Shown: positions 45,828 through 53,739 of the stretch, piece after piece
Position numbering within the stretch: position 1 is the first letter of the stretch
Layout of the letters: every line of letters starts with the position of its first letter
NCBI RefSeq assembly: GCF_026343295.1
Contig: NZ_JAPELY010000004.1
Span: 1 to 64,000, forward strand
Length of the DNA: 64,000 bases
Direction of reading: 5' to 3'
From: Streptomyces sp. NBC_00083
GTDB lineage: Bacteria > Actinomycetota > Actinomycetes > Streptomycetales > Streptomycetaceae
Notes under the pieces: model-generated
Seen by the model: the letters and a program-made list of their open reading frames with translations, nothing else
The model's database searches: none
What the model was told of the DNA's origin: nothing
Program-made: the position numbers and the translations under genes

Positions 45828-47270
45828 GTGCCGAACGCCAACGAAGACAATCCCAGTGCACTGAGCCAGGTGCAGCGCCGCGCGGTGAGCGAACTGCTGC
45901 GGGTCTCCCCAGTCGCGGACGACCTCGCCGTCCGATTCGAGGAGGCGGGCTTCTCGCTCGCCCTGGTCGGCGGCTCGGTCCGGGACGCGCTGCTCGGGCG
46001 CCTCGGCAACGACCTGGACTTCACCACCGATGCCCGCCCCGAGGACGTGCTGAAGATCGTGCGGCCCTGGGCGGACGCGGTCTGGGAGGTCGGGATCGCC
46101 TTCGGCACGGTCGGCTGCCAGAAGGACGGCTACCTCATCGAGGTGACGACGTACCGCTCCGAGGCGTACGACCGGACCTCGCGCAAGCCCGAGGTGTCCT
46201 ACGGCGACTCCATCGAGCAGGACCTGGTACGCCGCGACTTCACCGTGAACGCCATGGCGGTGGCCCTGCCGCAGAAGGAGTTCGTCGACCCGTACGGCGG
46301 CCTCGAAGACCTGGCCGCACGCGTCCTGCGCACGCCCGGGACGCCCGAGGAGTCCTTCTCCGACGATCCGCTCCGGATGATGCGCGCCGCGCGCTTCGCC
46401 GCCCAGCTGGACTTCGAGGTGGCCCCCGAGGTCGTCACGGCCATGACGGACATGTCGGGCCGCATCGAGATCGTCTCCGCGGAGCGCGTACGGGACGAGC
46501 TGAACAAGCTGCTGCTCTCCGCGCACCCGAAGAAGGGCCTGCGGCTCCTCGTCGACACCGGGCTCGCCGACCACGTCCTGCCGGAGCTGCCGGCCCTGCG
46601 GCTGGAGAGTGACGAACACCACCGGCACAAGGACGTCTACGAGCACTCGCTGATCGTCCTCGACCAGGCGATCGACCTGGAGGAGAACGGCCCGGACCTG
46701 GTGCTGCGGCTGGCCGCGCTGCTGCACGACATCGGCAAGCCGAGGACGCGGCGCTTCGAGTCGGACGGGCGGGTCTCCTTCCACCACCACGAGGTGGTCG
46801 GAGCGAAGATGACCAAGAAGCGGATGAGTGCGCTGAAGTACTCGAACGACATGGTCAAGGACGTCTCGCAGCTCGTGGAGCTGCATCTGCGCTTCCACGG
46901 CTACGGCACCGGAGAGTGGACCGACTCGGCGGTGCGGCGGTACGTCCGTGACGCGGGGCCCCTCCTCGACCGGCTGCACAAGCTCACGCGCTCGGACTGC
47001 ACCACGCGCAACAAGCGCAAGGCGAACGCGCTGTCGCGGGCGTACGACGGCCTGGAGGAGCGGATCGCGGAGCTTCAGCAGCAGGAGGAGCTGGACTCGA
47101 TCCGTCCCGACCTGGACGGCAACCAGATCATGGAGATCCTGGGTGTCGGGCCGGGTCCCGCGATCGGGCAGGCGTACAAGCACCTGCTGGAGCTGCGGCT
47201 GGAGAACGGCCCCATGGATCACGAGGCGGCGATCGCGGCGCTGAAGGAGTGGTGGGCCGCTCAGGGCTGA
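45828..47270 (+). CDS. cca: CCA tRNA nucleotidyltransferase (poly(A) polymerase family)
   Basis: A 480-residue enzyme. The nucleotidyltransferase motif is LVGGSVRDALLGRLGNDLDFTTD, followed by the RRDFTVNAMA and DPLRMMRAARFAAQL motifs. An HD domain follows (HKDVYEHSLIVLDQA, LLHDIGKPRTR, HHEVVGA). It adds or repairs the tRNA 3' CCA, needed here because both tRNA genes in the window lack it. The GTG at 45828 is divergent from DUF6049 across 166 bases. Two parS sites follow its stop. Confidence 0.95.
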   Translation: MPNANEDNPSALSQVQRRAVSELLRVSPVADDLAVRFEEAGFSLALVGGSVRDALLGRLGNDLDFTTDARPEDVLKIVRPWADAVWEVGIAFGTVGCQKDGYLIEVTTYRSEAYDRTSRKPEVSYGDSIEQDLVRRDFTVNAMAVALPQKEFVDPYGGLEDLAARVLRTPGTPEESFSDDPLRMMRAARFAAQLDFEVAPEVVTAMTDMSGRIEIVSAERVRDELNKLLLSAHPKKGLRLLVDTGLADHVLPELPALRLESDEHHRHKDVYEHSLIVLDQAIDLEENGPDLVLRLAALLHDIGKPRTRRFESDGRVSFHHHEVVGAKMTKKRMSALKYSNDMVKDVSQLVELHLRFHGYGTGEWTDSAVRRYVRDAGPLLDRLHKLTRSDCTTRNKRKANALSRAYDGLEERIAELQQQEELDSIRPDLDGNQIMEILGVGPGPAIGQAYKHLLELRLENGPMDHEAAIAALKEWWAAQG

Positions 47271-47276
47271 GGCCGT

Positions 47277-47290
47277 GTTTCACGTGAAAC
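47277..47290. other. parS site 6
   Basis: GTTTCACGTGAAAC, extended to a 20-base palindrome (CGTGTTTCAC arms), 6 bases after the cca stop. Confidence 0.9.
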
Positions 47291-47310
47291 ACGACGGCTC
47301 GGCGGCCTGA

Positions 47311-47348
47311 GCGAGGGGCGGTGTTTCACGTGAAACACCGCCCCTCGC
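47311..47348. other. parS site 7 within a 38-base perfect palindrome
   Basis: The parS core is 47323-47336. The flanks extend it to a perfect 38-base palindrome (arm GCGAGGGGCGGTGTTTCAC) between the convergent cca and MFS genes. It can form a GC-rich stem like a bidirectional terminator. Confidence 0.9.
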
Positions 47349-47375
47349 CGTGAAAGGCCGGCAGCCGCCGACCCC

Positions 47376-48647
47376 CTAGGAGACGCGCGCCAGCGAAAAC
47401 CGGGTCATGAGAACGGCCACCCCCGCATAGATGACGGACACCGTCAGGACGAGGGAGGCGGAGCGGCCGTCCGCGGGGAGCATGAGGGCGGCAACCGCTG
47501 CCGCCCCGACGAACGCCATGTTGAACAGGACGTCGTAGAGGGAGAAGATCCGGCCCCGGAACGCGTCGTCCACCGTCGACTGGATCACCGTGTCCGTCGT
47601 GATCTTCGCGCCCTGCGTGACGAGGCCGAGGACGAAGGCGGCCACGATCATCGGAGCGGGGGCGAAGGGCAGCCCGAGCGCCGGTTCGAGCACCGCGGCG
47701 GCGGCCGCACACACCATGATCCACCGGTACTGGCCCAGCCGGGCCACCGCCCACGGAGTGACGAGCGCCGCCACGAAGAAGCCCGCTCCCGAGACACCCA
47801 CGGCGAGCCCGAGAAGAGCGAGACCGCCCGTCCCCCCGCTCGCCCCGTCGGCCCAGGCATAGCGGCAGAGCATCAGCAGCATCACGGTGAGCGCGCCGTA
47901 GCAGAACCGCATCAGGGTCATGGCGGTGAGGACGCGCGCGGCGGATCTGCGCTCGTTCAAGTGCCGTACGCCGTCGGCGAGTCCACGGGCCGTGGAGCGG
48001 AGCACCGCGGCGATGCCTGGCCGGACCATCGTGGGGTCGGGGCCGAGCAGCCCCGCCGGCAGGCGCAGGGAGGCCAGGGATGCGCAGAGATAGAGGACGG
48101 CGCCCAGAAGGACGGTCGCGGCATCCGCGTCGATCACGAGGCGCAGGGCGAAGGCGAGCCCGCCGCCCGCCGTGGCGGCCAGCGTGCCGGCGGTCGGGGA
48201 GAGCGAGTTGGCCATGACGAGCCGCTCTTCGTCGACCACCCGGGGCAGGGAGGCCGAGAGTCCGGCGAGCACGAAGCGGTTGACGGCCGTCACGGCGAGG
48301 GCGGAGGCGTAGAAGAGCCAGTCGGGGACGTGGCCGAGGACGAGCAGCGCGGTGCAGCCGGCCAGCGCTGTGCGCAACAGGTTGCCGTAGAGGAAGACCT
48401 GGCGGCGGCGCCATCGGTCGAGCAGGACGCCCGCGAAGGGTCCGACGAGCGAGTACGGAAGGAGCAGGACCGCCATGGCGGAGGCGATCGCGCCCGGCGA
48501 GGCCTGTTTCTCGGGGGAGAAGACGACGTACGTGGCGAGGGCGACCTGGTAGACGCCGTCGGCCGCCTGGGACAGCAGCCGCACCGCCAGCAGGTGCCGG
48601 AAGTGCTTCAGGCGCAGGAGCACGCGGAGATCACGTACGACGGGCAT
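47376..48647 (-). CDS. MFS transporter (macrolide-exporter-like MFS_3)
   Basis: A 423-residue protein with about 12 membrane helices. The first cytoplasmic loop LLDRWRRRQVFLYGNLLRT is the MFS motif A region, and the AVNRFVLAGLSASLPRVV and PTAGTLAATAGGGLAF segments resemble the MefA/enterobactin-exporter type. The substrate is unknown. The ATG at 48647 has a poor ribosome site. Reading further upstream would cross the strong terminator at 48668-48708, so longer forms are not credible. Confidence 0.85.
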   Translation of the reverse strand: MPVVRDLRVLLRLKHFRHLLAVRLLSQAADGVYQVALATYVVFSPEKQASPGAIASAMAVLLLPYSLVGPFAGVLLDRWRRRQVFLYGNLLRTALAGCTALLVLGHVPDWLFYASALAVTAVNRFVLAGLSASLPRVVDEERLVMANSLSPTAGTLAATAGGGLAFALRLVIDADAATVLLGAVLYLCASLASLRLPAGLLGPDPTMVRPGIAAVLRSTARGLADGVRHLNERRSAARVLTAMTLMRFCYGALTVMLLMLCRYAWADGASGGTGGLALLGLAVGVSGAGFFVAALVTPWAVARLGQYRWIMVCAAAAAVLEPALGLPFAPAPMIVAAFVLGLVTQGAKITTDTVIQSTVDDAFRGRIFSLYDVLFNMAFVGAAAVAALMLPADGRSASLVLTVSVIYAGVAVLMTRFSLARVS

Positions 48648-48667
48648 GGAAGCAAGCGTCACATACC

Positions 48668-48708
48668 CGAAGGGTCCCTGTGCGCACTCGGCGCACAGGG
48701 ACCCTTCG
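48668..48708. terminator. Strong terminator between ino1 and MFS
   Basis: A perfect 18-base inverted repeat (CGAAGGGTCCCTGTGCGC) with a 5-base loop. It lies after the ino1 stop on the minus strand and ends 22 bases before it. Confidence 0.85.
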
Positions 48709-48730
48709 GCAGTCCTCAGGGGTGCGAGCT

Positions 48731-49813
48731 CTAGCGCTCGACCTCGCCCTTGATGAACTTCTCGACGTTGGCGTAGGCCTCGTCGTCGAAGTACTGCACC
48801 GGCGGGGACTTCATGAAGTAGCTCGACGCCGACAGGATCGGGCCGCCGATGCCGCGGTCCTTGGCGATCTTCGCGGCACGGAGGGCGTCGATGATGACAC
48901 CCGCCGAGTTCGGGGAGTCCCAGACCTCGAGCTTGTACTCGAGGTTCAGCGGAACGTCGCCGAAGGCACGGCCCTCGAGGCGCACGTACGCCCACTTGCG
49001 GTCGTCCAGCCACGCCACGTAGTCCGACGGACCGATGTGGACGTTCTTCTCGCCCAGGTCGCGGTCGGGGATCTGCGAGGTGACGGCCTGCGTCTTGGAG
49101 ATCTTCTTCGACTCCAGGCGGTCGCGCTCCAGCATGTTCTTGAAGTCCATGTTGCCGCCGACGTTGAGCTGCATGGTGCGCTCAAGACGGACACCGCGGT
49201 CCTCGAACAGCTTGGCCATCACGCGGTGCGTGATGGTGGCGCCGACCTGCGACTTGATGTCGTCGCCGACGATCGGGACGCCCGCCTCGGTGAACTTGTC
49301 CGCCCACTCCTTGGTGCCGGCGATGAAGACCGGGAGGGCGTTGACGAACGCGACCTTGGCGTCGATGGCGCACTGCGCGTAGAACTTCGCCGCGTCCTCG
49401 GAGCCGACCGGCAGGTAGCAGATCAGGACGTCGACCTGCTTGTCCTTGAGGATCTGGACGACATCGACGGGAGCCTCGGGGGACTCCTCGATGGTCATGC
49501 GGTAGTACTTGCCGAGACCGTCCAGGGTGTGGCCGCGCTGGACCGTGACGCCCTTGTTCGGGACGTCGCAGATCTTGATGGTGTTGTTCTCGCTGGCGCC
49601 GATGGCGTCCGAGAGGTCGAGGCCGACCTTCTTGGCGTCGACGTCGAACGCGGCGACGAACTCCACGTCACCGACGTGGTACTCGCCGAACTGGACGTGC
49701 ATGAGACCCGGGACCTTGGCGGCCGGATCGGCGTCCTTGTAGTACTCGACGCCCTGCACCAGCGAGGCGGCGCAGTTGCCCACGCCGACGATGGCTACGC
49801 GAACCGAACCCAT
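48731..49813 (-). CDS. ino1: Inositol-3-phosphate synthase
   Basis: A 360-residue NAD-dependent enzyme that converts glucose 6-phosphate to inositol 3-phosphate, the entry to phosphatidylinositol and mycothiol. The Rossmann motif is VAIVGVGNCAASLVQGVEYY at the N-terminus. INALPVFIAG-like and IVGDDIKSQVGATITHR segments, with VGGNMDFKNM, form the catalytic core of the short actinobacterial/archaeal type. It lies 50 bases after a PadR gene on the same strand, so that regulator probably controls it. Confidence 0.96.
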   Translation of the reverse strand: MGSVRVAIVGVGNCAASLVQGVEYYKDADPAAKVPGLMHVQFGEYHVGDVEFVAAFDVDAKKVGLDLSDAIGASENNTIKICDVPNKGVTVQRGHTLDGLGKYYRMTIEESPEAPVDVVQILKDKQVDVLICYLPVGSEDAAKFYAQCAIDAKVAFVNALPVFIAGTKEWADKFTEAGVPIVGDDIKSQVGATITHRVMAKLFEDRGVRLERTMQLNVGGNMDFKNMLERDRLESKKISKTQAVTSQIPDRDLGEKNVHIGPSDYVAWLDDRKWAYVRLEGRAFGDVPLNLEYKLEVWDSPNSAGVIIDALRAAKIAKDRGIGGPILSASSYFMKSPPVQYFDDEAYANVEKFIKGEVER

Positions 49814-49863
49814 TCCGGTTGCTCCCTGTTCGATCTTTTCGAAGTCCTGCGAGTGCAGGGCCT

Positions 49864-50547
49864 TCAGTTGGCGGTGTCCTCGGACGGATCCGGCCGGGTG
49901 CTGTCCCGGTGCCGGGGCAGGCCGCCCGTCTCTCCTGATGTGTGGTCCTGCTGAGCGGAGCCGGTGGCGGGGCCGGATCGCTGATCCCGTCCCGCCCGCT
50001 CGCTCTCGATGAGCTCGTTCAGCCAGCGCACTTCGCGCTCCACGGACTCCATGCCGTGGCGCTGCAGCTCAAGCGTGTAGTCGTCCAGGCGCTCGCGCGT
50101 ACGGGCCAGGGAGGCGCGCATCTTCTCAAGACGCTCCTCCAGCCGGCTACGGCGCCCTTCCAGCACGCGCATCCGCACCTCTCGCTCCGTCTGGCCGAAG
50201 AAGGCGAAACGGGCGGCGAAGTGCTCGTCCTCCCAGGTGTCGGGGCCGGTGTGGGAGAGCAGCTCCTCGAAGTGCTCCTTACCTTCCGCCGTCAACCGGT
50301 AGACGATCTTGGCGCGGCGCCCTGCGAGTGAAGCGGCGAGCGCCTCCTCGGGCGCGCTGCCCGGCTCCTCGATCAACCAGCCGTTGGCGACCAGCGTCTT
50401 GAGGCAGGGGTAGAGGGTCCCGTAACTGAAGGCCCGGAAGATCCCCAGCGAGGTGTTGAGCCGCTTGCGCAGCTCATAACCGTGCATCGGGGCCTCGCGG
50501 AGCAGGCCGAGTACGGCGAATTCGAGGATGCCGGAGCGTCTGCTCAT
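49864..50547 (-). CDS. PadR-family transcriptional regulator upstream of ino1
   Basis: A 227-residue protein. The winged helix is at residues 5-85 (ILEFAVLGLLREAPMHGYELRKRLN, FRAFSYGTLYPCLKTLVANGWL, then KIVYRLTAEGKEHF). A C-terminal coiled coil (REVRMRVLEGRRSRLEERLEKMRASL in part) serves dimerisation, and a disordered tail ends it. The ATG at 50547 has GAGGAGG. A perfect 29-base palindrome lies 37 bases upstream, so autoregulation is likely. It may link ino1 expression to a small-molecule signal. Confidence 0.9.
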   Translation of the reverse strand: MSRRSGILEFAVLGLLREAPMHGYELRKRLNTSLGIFRAFSYGTLYPCLKTLVANGWLIEEPGSAPEEALAASLAGRRAKIVYRLTAEGKEHFEELLSHTGPDTWEDEHFAARFAFFGQTEREVRMRVLEGRRSRLEERLEKMRASLARTRERLDDYTLELQRHGMESVEREVRWLNELIESERAGRDQRSGPATGSAQQDHTSGETGGLPRHRDSTRPDPSEDTAN

Positions 50548-50583
50548 CCTTCGCCTCCTCGGCTGTCGGGGACCTTTATGCCG

Positions 50584-50612
50584 TGCTGATGTATCGACTC
50601 GATACATCAGCA
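50584..50612. promoter_or_regulatory. 29-base palindromic PadR operator
   Basis: Perfect arms TGCTGATGTATCGA and TCGATACATCAGCA around one base. It contains the ATGT-N-ACAT form typical of PadR operators and lies 37 bases upstream of the PadR start. Confidence 0.8.
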
Positions 50613-50732
50613 CGATAGGGCGGTGCGGCAGCCGCGGCAAGGGGAGCCATGGTGAACGGCGTCACATCCTGGATTCACAGGGAGCAAGTTGCCTGATTTG
50701 GGGTGAACTTCGGCCCTAAGGAGGTTTTGACC

Positions 50733-50915
50733 GTGCGTAGTCTGTGCGCCATGCAGACCACTGTGTGCCGAGTGACGTCAGGGGGCGTCGGCGTGTTCAG
50801 CGCCATCGGCACACGGGATGCAGCGCGTCGCCGTCCCTCGCGGGGCGGCCGGGCGCACCGGGGGGACAGGAACTCAGCTGCCGTTTCCAGGCGCTCTCGC
50901 CTGCCCGAGGAGTAG
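50733..50915 (+). CDS. Candidate small protein directly upstream of the class A PBP
   Basis: A 60-codon frame. The GTG at 50733 has a perfect AAGGAGG 7 to 8 bases upstream, the best ribosome site in this area. The peptide starts VRSLCAMQTTVCRVTSGG and ends with an Arg-rich half. It stops 7 bases before the PBP ATG. It could be a real microprotein or a leader whose translation feeds the PBP gene. No family is recognised. Confidence 0.45.
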   Translation: MRSLCAMQTTVCRVTSGGVGVFSAIGTRDAARRRPSRGGRAHRGDRNSAAVSRRSRLPEE

Positions 50916-50922
50916 TCGTTCG

Positions 50923-53604
50923 ATGAGCGAGCACCGTCGCAAACCGCCGCAGCCCCAAGGCGGTGGGCGTGCCGCGGCCCGGCGCGCCGCGCAGCAGCCC
51001 TCCGGTCGCAGGGGGGCCAGGCCGACGTCCGGTTCTCCGGGGCCATCGGCCCACTCGTCGTCCGGTGCGTACGGATCGACGTCCACCCCGCGCGAGGAGG
51101 ACCCCGCTTACGGCGGCCGGGCCGAGGCCCGCAAGGCCCAGCGCGGCGGCCGCCGGCGCGCACCGGACGTCGCGGGTCCGCCCAGGGGGCCGGGCCGCCG
51201 GAGTGCCTCCGGCGGTTCCGGCAAGAAGCGCTTCATCGACTATCCGCGCTTCGGCAAACAGGGCTGGCGGCGCTGGGTGCCGTCCTGGAAGCTCGTCAGC
51301 GCCTGCTCGCTGGCCTGTTTCGGCCTGCTCGTCGCCTTCATCGGCGCGGCCTACTACATGGTGGCCATCCCCGATGTCGCGCAGGCGGCGAAGGCGCAGA
51401 ACAACGTCTACTACTGGGCCGACGGGTCGCAGATGGTCGCCACCGGCGGTGAGGTCAACCGTCAGATCATCCCGTACGAGCAGATCCCCTCGGCGATGCG
51501 GTACGCCGTCATCTCGGCGGAGAACAAGACCTTCGAGACCGACAGCGGTGTCGACCCCCAGGGCATCGCCCGCGCGCTCCTGAACATGGCCAAGGGCGGC
51601 CAGACGCAGGGCGGTTCGACCATCACGCAGCAGTACGTGAAGAACGCCCAGCTCAACGACCAGTCGCAGACGATCACGCGTAAGTTCAAAGAGCTCTTCA
51701 TCTCCATCAAGGTCGGCGCGACCAAGAAGAAGTCCGAGATCATGGCGGGCTATCTGAACACCGCCTACTACGGGCGCGGCGCCTACGGCCTGCAGGCCGC
51801 CGCCCGCACGTATTACGGCAAGGACGCCAAGAGCCTCGACCCGAGCCAGTGCGCCTTCCTCGCCTCGCTCCTCAAGGGTGCTACCTACTTCGACCCGGCC
51901 GGTGCCCCCGAGATCGACCCCGCGGCCACCGCCGAGCAGAACACCAAGAACGCCACCGAACGCTGGACGTGGATCCTCGACCAAGAGGTCAAGGACAAGC
52001 ACATGGCCCAAGCCGAGCGGGACAAGTACCGGGTCTTCCCGATGCCCGACAAGCCCAAGAAGGGCGCCAACCTGAGCGGGCAGATCGGCTACCTCGTCTC
52101 CCTGGCCCAGGCGTCCGCGAAGAACAGCAACCCGGACATGAACCTGTCTCAGGGCGGCTACCAGATCTTCACGACCTTCGACAAGAAGAAGGTCCAGGAG
52201 ATGGAGGGCGTGGTCAAGAAGGTCCGGGACAAGAACATCGACCCCAAGAAGCGCCCCACCAAGGACACGTTCGTCCAGTTCGGCGCCGCTTCGGTGGATG
52301 TGAAGACCGGGGCCATCGTGGCCATCTACGGCGGCGACGACGCGACCAAGCACTTCACCAACAACGCCGACGAGACCGGCGCCCAGGTCGGTTCGACCTT
52401 CAAGCCGTTCGTCCTCGCGGCCGGCATGGAGTACGGCAAGCGCGATCCGAACAAGCCCGCCTCACAGGGCGACTCCTCCCGTACCCCCGTCTCTCCGGAC
52501 AGCATCTACAGCGGCAAGAACAAGCTGAAGATCAAGAACTATGACGGGACCGTCTGGAAGGACGAGAACGGCAACGAATGGCTGCAGACCAACGACGGCG
52601 ATGAGTCGTACAACCCGCCGAGCTACGCCATCGACCTGCGGTACGCGATGCAGGAGTCGGTGAACACCCCCTACGTCCAGCTCGGTATGGACGTAGGAAC
52701 CGACAAGGTCAAGCAGGCGGCCATGGCGGCGGGGCTGCGCGACAGCAAGACCAGCATGGCCTCCTCCAGCGTCCCGTCCTTCTCCATCGGCACCTCGTCG
52801 CCCAGCGCGATCCGCATGGCGGGCGCATACGCCACCTTCGCGGCCAGCGGCACCCAGCGAGACCCGTTCTCCGTGACTCAGGTCAAGAAGAACGGGCGGG
52901 TGATCTACACACACGAGGACCAGTCCAAGAGCGCCTTCCCTGCCGCCGTGGCCAACAACGTCACGGACGTCCTGAAGAACGTCGTCGACAAGGGCACCGG
53001 AACCAACGCCAAGCTCAGCGGCCGGCAGGTGGCGGGCAAGACCGGTACCACCGACGGCAACCGGTCGGCATGGTTCGTCGGCTACACCCCGCAGTACTCG
53101 ACCGCCGTCGGCATGTACCGCCTCGACGACAACGAGACCAGTAAGAAGCGCGAGTTCCTGAAGATGTTCGGGACGGGTGGCCAGGAGAAGATCCATGGTG
53201 CGTCCTTCCCGTCGACCATCTGGCACGACTACATGCAGGAGGCGCTCGGCGGCTCCCCCGCCGTGCCCTTCCCCGCGCCGGAGAAGATCGGCGACAAGGT
53301 CTACGGCGGCGGCATGTCGCCCAGCCCCACCCCGGTGGCGACCCCGAGCACCCCGCCCTCGCCGTCCCCGTCCATCAAGCCGTCCCAGACTCCGACGATG
53401 TCCCCGTCTCCGAGCCCCAGCAGCACGTGCAGCCGGTGGGACTGGACCTGCAACGACAACACGGGTGGCGCGAATCAGGGGCCGACGAACGGCGGGACGG
53501 ACGGCGGGCCGACCCCCAGCCCGACGCCCAGCCGAACCAAACCCGGCGGCGGGACCGGCGGAGCGGGACCCGGCGGTTGGTTCGGAGGAACCAACGGCGG
53601 CTAG
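50923..53604 (+). CDS. Class A penicillin-binding protein (transglycosylase/transpeptidase)
   Basis: An 893-residue bifunctional peptidoglycan synthase. The first 120 residues are basic, cytoplasmic and low in complexity. One membrane helix lies near 125-147 (LVSACSLACFGLLVAFIGAAYY). The GT51 domain has AVISAENKTFETDSGVD with the catalytic Glu and GGSTITQQYVKN. The transpeptidase has SxxK in GSTFKPF near 491 and KTG in AGKTGTTDG near 706. The last 100 residues are a Pro/Ser/Gly-rich extracellular tail with a C-x-W-x-W-x-C-like SRWDWTC motif. The ATG at 50923 is used. Three parS sites follow the stop. Confidence 0.95.
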   Translation: MSEHRRKPPQPQGGGRAAARRAAQQPSGRRGARPTSGSPGPSAHSSSGAYGSTSTPREEDPAYGGRAEARKAQRGGRRRAPDVAGPPRGPGRRSASGGSGKKRFIDYPRFGKQGWRRWVPSWKLVSACSLACFGLLVAFIGAAYYMVAIPDVAQAAKAQNNVYYWADGSQMVATGGEVNRQIIPYEQIPSAMRYAVISAENKTFETDSGVDPQGIARALLNMAKGGQTQGGSTITQQYVKNAQLNDQSQTITRKFKELFISIKVGATKKKSEIMAGYLNTAYYGRGAYGLQAAARTYYGKDAKSLDPSQCAFLASLLKGATYFDPAGAPEIDPAATAEQNTKNATERWTWILDQEVKDKHMAQAERDKYRVFPMPDKPKKGANLSGQIGYLVSLAQASAKNSNPDMNLSQGGYQIFTTFDKKKVQEMEGVVKKVRDKNIDPKKRPTKDTFVQFGAASVDVKTGAIVAIYGGDDATKHFTNNADETGAQVGSTFKPFVLAAGMEYGKRDPNKPASQGDSSRTPVSPDSIYSGKNKLKIKNYDGTVWKDENGNEWLQTNDGDESYNPPSYAIDLRYAMQESVNTPYVQLGMDVGTDKVKQAAMAAGLRDSKTSMASSSVPSFSIGTSSPSAIRMAGAYATFAASGTQRDPFSVTQVKKNGRVIYTHEDQSKSAFPAAVANNVTDVLKNVVDKGTGTNAKLSGRQVAGKTGTTDGNRSAWFVGYTPQYSTAVGMYRLDDNETSKKREFLKMFGTGGQEKIHGASFPSTIWHDYMQEALGGSPAVPFPAPEKIGDKVYGGGMSPSPTPVATPSTPPSPSPSIKPSQTPTMSPSPSPSSTCSRWDWTCNDNTGGANQGPTNGGTDGGPTPSPTPSRTKPGGGTGGAGPGGWFGGTNGG

Positions 53605-53620
53605 ACCGGCCGGCTGAGGA

Positions 53621-53658
53621 ACGGGGGGTGGTGTTTCACGTGAAACACCACCCCCCGT
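53621..53658. other. parS site 8 within a 38-base perfect palindrome
   Basis: The parS core is 53633-53646. The full perfect palindrome has the arm ACGGGGGGTGGTGTTTCAC. It lies 17 bases after the PBP stop, where a terminator is expected. Confidence 0.9.
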
Positions 53659-53670
53659 TTCACGTGAAAC
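53657..53670. other. parS site 9
   Basis: GTTTCACGTGAAAC. Its first two bases are shared with the palindrome of site 8, giving the closest packing in the window (24-base spacing). Confidence 0.9.
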
Positions 53671-53679
53671 AGCGACCTC

Positions 53680-53693
53680 GTTTCACGTGAAAC
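53680..53693. other. parS site 10
   Basis: GTTTCACGTGAAAC, third of a tight triplet (53633, 53657, 53680) between the PBP and GT87 genes. Confidence 0.9.
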
Positions 53694-53739
53694 ACGGCCG
53701 CTCCCCGTATCCACAGCGGTGTACGGCAGGATGTCCGGC

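Noticed and set aside
47376..49013. N-terminal extension of the MFS gene to base 49,013
   Set aside because: It would cross the strong terminator at 48668-48708 and the ino1 gene; the helix pattern starts at 48647.
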